Origin: Opitutaceae bacterium
GTDB lineage: Bacteria; Verrucomicrobiota; Verrucomicrobiia; Opitutales; Opitutaceae
Reading direction: 5' to 3'
DNA: 64,000 bases
NCBI GenBank assembly: GCA_028284385.1
Contig: JANQRT010000060.1
Coordinates: forward strand, 186,001-250,000
The notes beneath the pieces are model-generated. The model was given only the letters and a program-made list of their open reading frames with translations, searched no databases and was not told where the DNA came from. Shown here piece by piece: positions 60,388 through 64,000 of the stretch; the stretch's first letter is position 1, and each line of letters opens with the position of its first letter. Position numbers and translations under genes: made by a program.

Positions 60388-62622
60388 GTGTCATCGATTC
60401 TCAAAAGCCCGACTGAAAACGCTCAGAGTCTTAAGAGCATAGCTCTTATCGGGAATCCCAATACTGGCAAAAGCACCCTCTTCAATTGCCTAACCGGTCT
60501 TCGTCAGCGAGTCGGAAACTATCCGGGCGTTACCGTTCAGCGAAAGATAGGTCGTACTCATATAGGTTCTGACGAAGTTGAGATCATCGACTTGCCTGGC
60601 ACCTACAGCCTTGCCGCTACCTCGCCGGACGAGCGAGTGGTCATCGATTCTCTTCAGGGCGAGATTGAAAATCTCGATCGTCCTGATCTAGCACTCTGCA
60701 TTGTGGACGCCACTAATCTCCAGCGAAATCTTTTTCTCGCTTATCAGGTGGGCCAACTGGGGCTTCCCATGGTCTTGGCTCTAAACTATTGGGACTCTGC
60801 CAAAAGAAAGCGGATTAAAGTCGACCTAGAGGAATTGCAAAACCGTCTCGGCATACCAATCGTTCCTATATCCGCGTCTCGCGCTGAAGGCGTTACTGAG
60901 CTAAAGGAAGCGATTCGAAACGCCCTAGAAACTCAGCCCAAGCTGCAAACTCCCGACTATCCCGACGCCGTCTCCGAATCCGTTGCCAAGGCACGCTCCG
61001 CGTTGTCCGAAAAGTCGAACCAGCTGCTCTCTGACTCAACTGTCCTCAGGGGTATTTTCGATGGCGATACGCAACCATTTCTCAAGGCCGGAGCAGATCA
61101 TACTGAGATTAAAGAGGCCTTTTCACTATCAAAAAAGACCTTGTACAAAGGAGGATTGAATCCGGCTAATGCGGAGGCTGTCCTGTTGTATCGGCATATC
61201 AAAGACACCGTCGACCCTTGTGTCGATCCGGGTAATGCAGGTCTACCGGCTGGCAGCGAATCGATAGACGGTCTTCTGACGCATAAGTTTTGGGGTCTGA
61301 TCGCCTTTCTCGCGTTGATGTATCTGGTTTTTCAATCCGTCTACAGCTGGGCTGGTCCGTTTATGGATCTCATTGATGCCGGAAAGAGCATGATTCAAGA
61401 CAAGGTGTCGGTTTTCCTAGAATCTTGGCCGATGCTGCAGAGCTTGGCTACTGATGGGATGATCGAGGGGGTTGGAGCAGTCGTCATTTTTCTGCCACAG
61501 ATTTTGATTTTGTTCTTTTTCATCGCTCTGTTGGAAGATACTGGATACATGTCGAGAGCCGCCTTTCTAATGGACAAGCTCTTCAGCTGGTGTGGACTTT
61601 CCGGGAAAAGCTTTGTGCCTCTCTTGTCTAGCTACGCTTGCGCTATTCCTGGAGTAATGGCTACACGCACTATCCAGGATCCCAAGGCCAGACTCGTTAC
61701 TATTCTGGTAGCTCCCTTCATGAGCTGTTCGGCTCGGCTCCCGGTTTATGTGCTGATGATTGGGGCCTTTATCGAACCGAAGTATGGAGCCGCTACTGCT
61801 GGAGCGGTTCTATTCGGCATGCACTTTGTGGGACTTCTTGTGGCTATGCCGTTTGCGTATCTGATGAATAAATACATTCTAAAGACGCCTCCTCAACCAT
61901 TTTTGCTCGAATTGCCTAGCTATCAAGTGCCTAAAGTACGCGACGTATTCATGCGGATGTATAATCAGGGCAAGGAATTCGTGGTAAATGCCGGAACGGT
62001 CATTTTCTTCATCACGATCATCATCTGGGGCTTGCTTTATTTTCCTCGCGACGAGTCGGTTGCGGAAGCTGCGCAGACCCAATTCGTTAGCGAGCTTGCC
62101 ACCTCGAATGGCACTAGTGTTGGGGTTGCGTTTGAACTGATCGAGGGAAGCGAGGAGCTTCAAGCTGAACTCGACCATGCTATTTCTTCGGCCTACATTG
62201 AACAAAGTTGGATGGGCCGCATGGGCAAGGCGATCCAACCCGTTTTCGATGCCGCTGGATTCGATTGGAAAATCACAGTTGGCGTGATTGCCAGTTTTCC
62301 CGCTCGCGAAGTCATTATTTCAACGCTTGGCATCATCTATAGTCTCGGTGGCGACGTTGATGAGGAAACCGGCAGCCTTCGCGATAGTCTGGTAAATCAG
62401 ACCTGGACCAGCGGTCCTAAAGCAGGCCAGCCGATCTTCACTATTCCCGTGGTGGTCGGCATTATGGTCTTTTTCGCGCTATGTCAGCAGTGTGGTGCGA
62501 CTTTGGCGATTATCGCTCAGGAGACCAGTTGGCGTTGGGCTGTTATCTCTTTCGCTTTCATGACACTCCTGGCCTGGATAGCTTCTATTCTTATCTATCA
62601 AGTCGGAACTGGTTTTTTTTAA
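60388..62622 (+). CDS. feoB: FeoB ferrous-iron transporter
   Basis: 744 residues. The N-terminal G domain has G1 GNPNTGKST, G3 DLPGTYSL and G4-like LNYWD (canonical NxxD). GVTVQRKIG is the switch-I area. A helical GDI-like spacer runs to about 290. The membrane part carries the two gate repeats, with PLLSSYACAIPGVMATRT and CSARLPVYVLMIG, the Cys-containing transport motifs of FeoB. GTG start. It imports Fe(II) under low-oxygen conditions. It ends before a bidirectional hairpin. Confidence 0.95.
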   Translation: MSSILKSPTENAQSLKSIALIGNPNTGKSTLFNCLTGLRQRVGNYPGVTVQRKIGRTHIGSDEVEIIDLPGTYSLAATSPDERVVIDSLQGEIENLDRPDLALCIVDATNLQRNLFLAYQVGQLGLPMVLALNYWDSAKRKRIKVDLEELQNRLGIPIVPISASRAEGVTELKEAIRNALETQPKLQTPDYPDAVSESVAKARSALSEKSNQLLSDSTVLRGIFDGDTQPFLKAGADHTEIKEAFSLSKKTLYKGGLNPANAEAVLLYRHIKDTVDPCVDPGNAGLPAGSESIDGLLTHKFWGLIAFLALMYLVFQSVYSWAGPFMDLIDAGKSMIQDKVSVFLESWPMLQSLATDGMIEGVGAVVIFLPQILILFFFIALLEDTGYMSRAAFLMDKLFSWCGLSGKSFVPLLSSYACAIPGVMATRTIQDPKARLVTILVAPFMSCSARLPVYVLMIGAFIEPKYGAATAGAVLFGMHFVGLLVAMPFAYLMNKYILKTPPQPFLLELPSYQVPKVRDVFMRMYNQGKEFVVNAGTVIFFITIIIWGLLYFPRDESVAEAAQTQFVSELATSNGTSVGVAFELIEGSEELQAELDHAISSAYIEQSWMGRMGKAIQPVFDAAGFDWKITVGVIASFPAREVIISTLGIIYSLGGDVDEETGSLRDSLVNQTWTSGPKAGQPIFTIPVVVGIMVFFALCQQCGATLAIIAQETSWRWAVISFAFMTLLAWIASILIYQVGTGFF

Positions 62623-62626
62623 ATAA

Positions 62627-62657
62627 ATGAGCCAACATCCTTGGGATGCTGGCTCAT
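62627..62657. terminator. Convergent terminator hairpin after feoB and the fasciclin gene
   Basis: ATGAGCCAACATCC (62627-62640) pairs with GGATGCTGGCTCAT (62644-62657) with one A/C mismatch and a TTG loop, a very strong stem. On the minus strand it is followed by the T-rich TTATTTAAAA, good for the fasciclin gene. On the plus strand the T-run is weak. It lies between the convergent stops at 62622 and 62679. Confidence 0.8.
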
Positions 62658-62678
62658 TGTGTCGGTGTTGTGTGTTGC

Positions 62679-63536
62679 TTATGGTAAAATCACTGTATCG
62701 ATAATGTGGATAACGCCGTTGGTGCCAAACGCGTCTGTTTCAATGACGTTCGAGCCATTTACGGTTACACCGTCGCCAACGTTAACGGTTAAATCGCTCC
62801 CATCCAATAAAGAAGGAGCCACATTGTCTCCCGCTACCAAGTCGGTTGATGCGATTTGCGAGCCAATCACATGCAAAAGAAGAATGTCGGTTAGGGTTGC
62901 GAGTCCCGGTTCTCCCAGCAAAGTGTCCAGCGTTCCTTCGGGTAGGGCCGCGAAGGCCGCATCCGTCGGGGCGAACAGTGTGAATGGTCCTTCTCCCGCA
63001 AGAGCGGCATCTAAACCAGTGGCGGTTAGAGCTGTATTCAATATCGTAAAGTCGGCTCCCGAGTCAGCCGCGTTACCCACGCCTTGGGCTATCGTTTGTA
63101 GTGGAGTGTCGTATACCTCTAGTAAAACGAATCCTGCTTCATTAGCATTTGCCTGAACGGCATAGGCTCCAGGATCAAGGGTTGTGAGATAGGCGGCTTC
63201 CGCTGGATCGCTGGGAGCGAACCCGGTCAGGGCGGCGGCAAACGAATTGGGTGCCGATTGCCAGTCGTCTAACTCGCCCAGGATGTTCCCTTCGACGTCG
63301 ACTAATAGCAATCCTGGATCGCTCACTCCATTAACTCCCTGGAGACTGGGTCCGGCTGCCCGTACCAACACTCTTTGCGGAGTATCAGTGATTACAATAC
63401 CTGAAAGAATAAACGAGTCTCCTCCGTTTGCCGGATCGATCAAAGCTCGGGTTGAAATATTGGCTATGTCAGCTTGAAGACCGGTTAGCGCAATACTGGT
63501 TGCGAGAGCAATATATGTGGATTTAAGTTTGTTCAT
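62679..63536 (-). CDS. Secreted fasciclin-domain protein
   Basis: 285 residues. The signal peptide ends near LQADIA. Residues about 25-130 are the verrucomicrobial N-terminal module (ISTRALIDPANGGDSFILSG; RVLVRAAGPSLQGVNGV; LDPGAYAVQ). Residues about 140-285 are a FAS1 domain: TILNTALTATGLDAALAGEG, PFTLFAPTDAAFAALPEGTL (FAS1 H1 motif) and the terminal NGVIHIIDTVILP (H2 motif). FAS1 proteins mediate adhesion outside the cell. Ends at the shared terminator. Confidence 0.9.
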   Translation of the reverse strand: MNKLKSTYIALATSIALTGLQADIANISTRALIDPANGGDSFILSGIVITDTPQRVLVRAAGPSLQGVNGVSDPGLLLVDVEGNILGELDDWQSAPNSFAAALTGFAPSDPAEAAYLTTLDPGAYAVQANANEAGFVLLEVYDTPLQTIAQGVGNAADSGADFTILNTALTATGLDAALAGEGPFTLFAPTDAAFAALPEGTLDTLLGEPGLATLTDILLLHVIGSQIASTDLVAGDNVAPSLLDGSDLTVNVGDGVTVNGSNVIETDAFGTNGVIHIIDTVILP

Positions 63537-64000
63537 CGTGTGCTTTGTTTAGGTTTTGAAGTTATCCATTTGTGGATTGATTGGTTAGAATACGCACCAA
63601 TACGACCTCAATAGCACCGATAGTTTCATTTTGAATCGAAAATAAATCGCAATATACGATTCATAAATGATTCAATTTATTCTAAGGAATCCTTTGCCAA
63701 TTCCGCACAGTTTTCCTTCTCCTCTTAGGCAGGCAAGAGAATCGATTTTAGGCTTTGAGCCGAGCCAAGATTGAAAGACCTGTCCCAGTTCTCTAAAATC
63801 GGGACGCGCGTTTCTCGTATGCCGATATGTCCCCTTAGCTCGCTTAGGAGCTAGATAAGGTCGGAGATCTCTCCCAATGCTGACCAGGCTTGAGGATTAG
63901 TTCCTCATCAAATCCGTCGGATTCTGATCGGCCAAAAGCTTGCTTTGATAAAGAACTGACTGCCCTACACTGACAGGCTGCCAATCCGAATCGATATTCA
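63537..64000. other. Gene-free end of the window
   Basis: Holds the promoter region of the fasciclin gene (about 63537-63680). Beyond it I see no convincing gene. A weak inverted repeat around 63840 (GCTC...GAGC near AGCTCGCTTAGGAGCT) is noted but without a clear role. Confidence 0.4.

Noticed and set aside
1..64000. CRISPR array, rRNA genes or insertion sequences with terminal repeats
   Set aside because: No regularly spaced repeats, rRNA sequence or transposase gene was seen on reading the window.

Overview
The window looks like a chromosomal segment of a marine-type verrucomicrobium, probably class Opitutia (inference). The support is a TonB receptor that opens its mature part with the Opitutia-style ELSPFLVDASQDEGY stretch, LacI/sulfatase/tagaturonate-epimerase carbohydrate genes, and a fasciclin protein with the repeat-like N-terminus common in this phylum. 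It splits into an AT-rich accessory island (1 to about 40009) and a more GC-rich conserved chromosome (about 40010 to 64000), interrupted by an AT-rich surface-polysaccharide cluster (53938-59282).

The island ends at a 58-nt 3' fragment of a tRNA-Leu(UAA) gene (39952-40009), next to a tyrosine integrase (38609-39886) and an excisionase-like protein (38401-38598). This is the normal signature of an element integrated in a tRNA gene. No second copy of the fragment was seen, so the other end and the rebuilt tRNA should lie left of base 1. The left part (433-7507) carries an XRE regulator with a clear inverted-repeat operator, a HerA/FtsK-like ATPase, an SSB, winged-helix and ribbon-helix-helix-like proteins, and a second tyrosine recombinase with a C-terminal zinc ribbon. 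The right part (28072-38598) carries a LuxR-type regulator facing an operon (vWA-like secreted protein, membrane protein, AAA+ ATPase, short PLP-transferase-like protein), then a second HerA-like ATPase with a nuclease-like partner.

Between these lie cargo modules that look like defence or conflict systems. (1) 8264-13997: a membrane patatin-like lipase, a membrane-anchored G-protein-like GTPase, a TM coiled-coil protein and a secreted TPR protein. (2) 14270-20581: a MotA/TolQ-like four-TM protein with a long coiled-coil tail, translationally coupled to a one-TM protein that has a vWA domain where ZorB has an OmpA domain, plus three helical/membrane partners and two divergent secreted proteins. 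(3) 21822-27575: a tight seven-gene minus-strand operon with a nucleotidyltransferase-like protein, XRE plus HExxH peptidase, a Cys-rich zinc protein, radical SAM enzyme, DPPW methyltransferase, ASCH protein and P-loop kinase. Modules 2 and 3 are the strongest candidates for undescribed systems.

To the right, 40161-53673 is a carbohydrate locus: LacI regulator, two sulfatases without signal peptides, a TonB-dependent receptor, an Nramp-fold transporter lacking the metal motifs, an enolase-superfamily dehydratase and a UxaE-like tagaturonate epimerase. Together these suggest uptake and catabolism of a sulfated polyuronide. A repeated 16-bp motif upstream of the LacI gene and the TonB receptor is a candidate operator. 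53938-59282 encodes a GT-C membrane transferase, GT2 transferase, pyruvyltransferase, FrhB-like protein and GtrA-like flippase. 59480-59860 is a decayed DUF1223 gene. 59861-62622 is a ferrous-iron uptake locus (FeoB-associated protein, FeoA, FeoB), followed by a convergent terminator and a secreted fasciclin protein.
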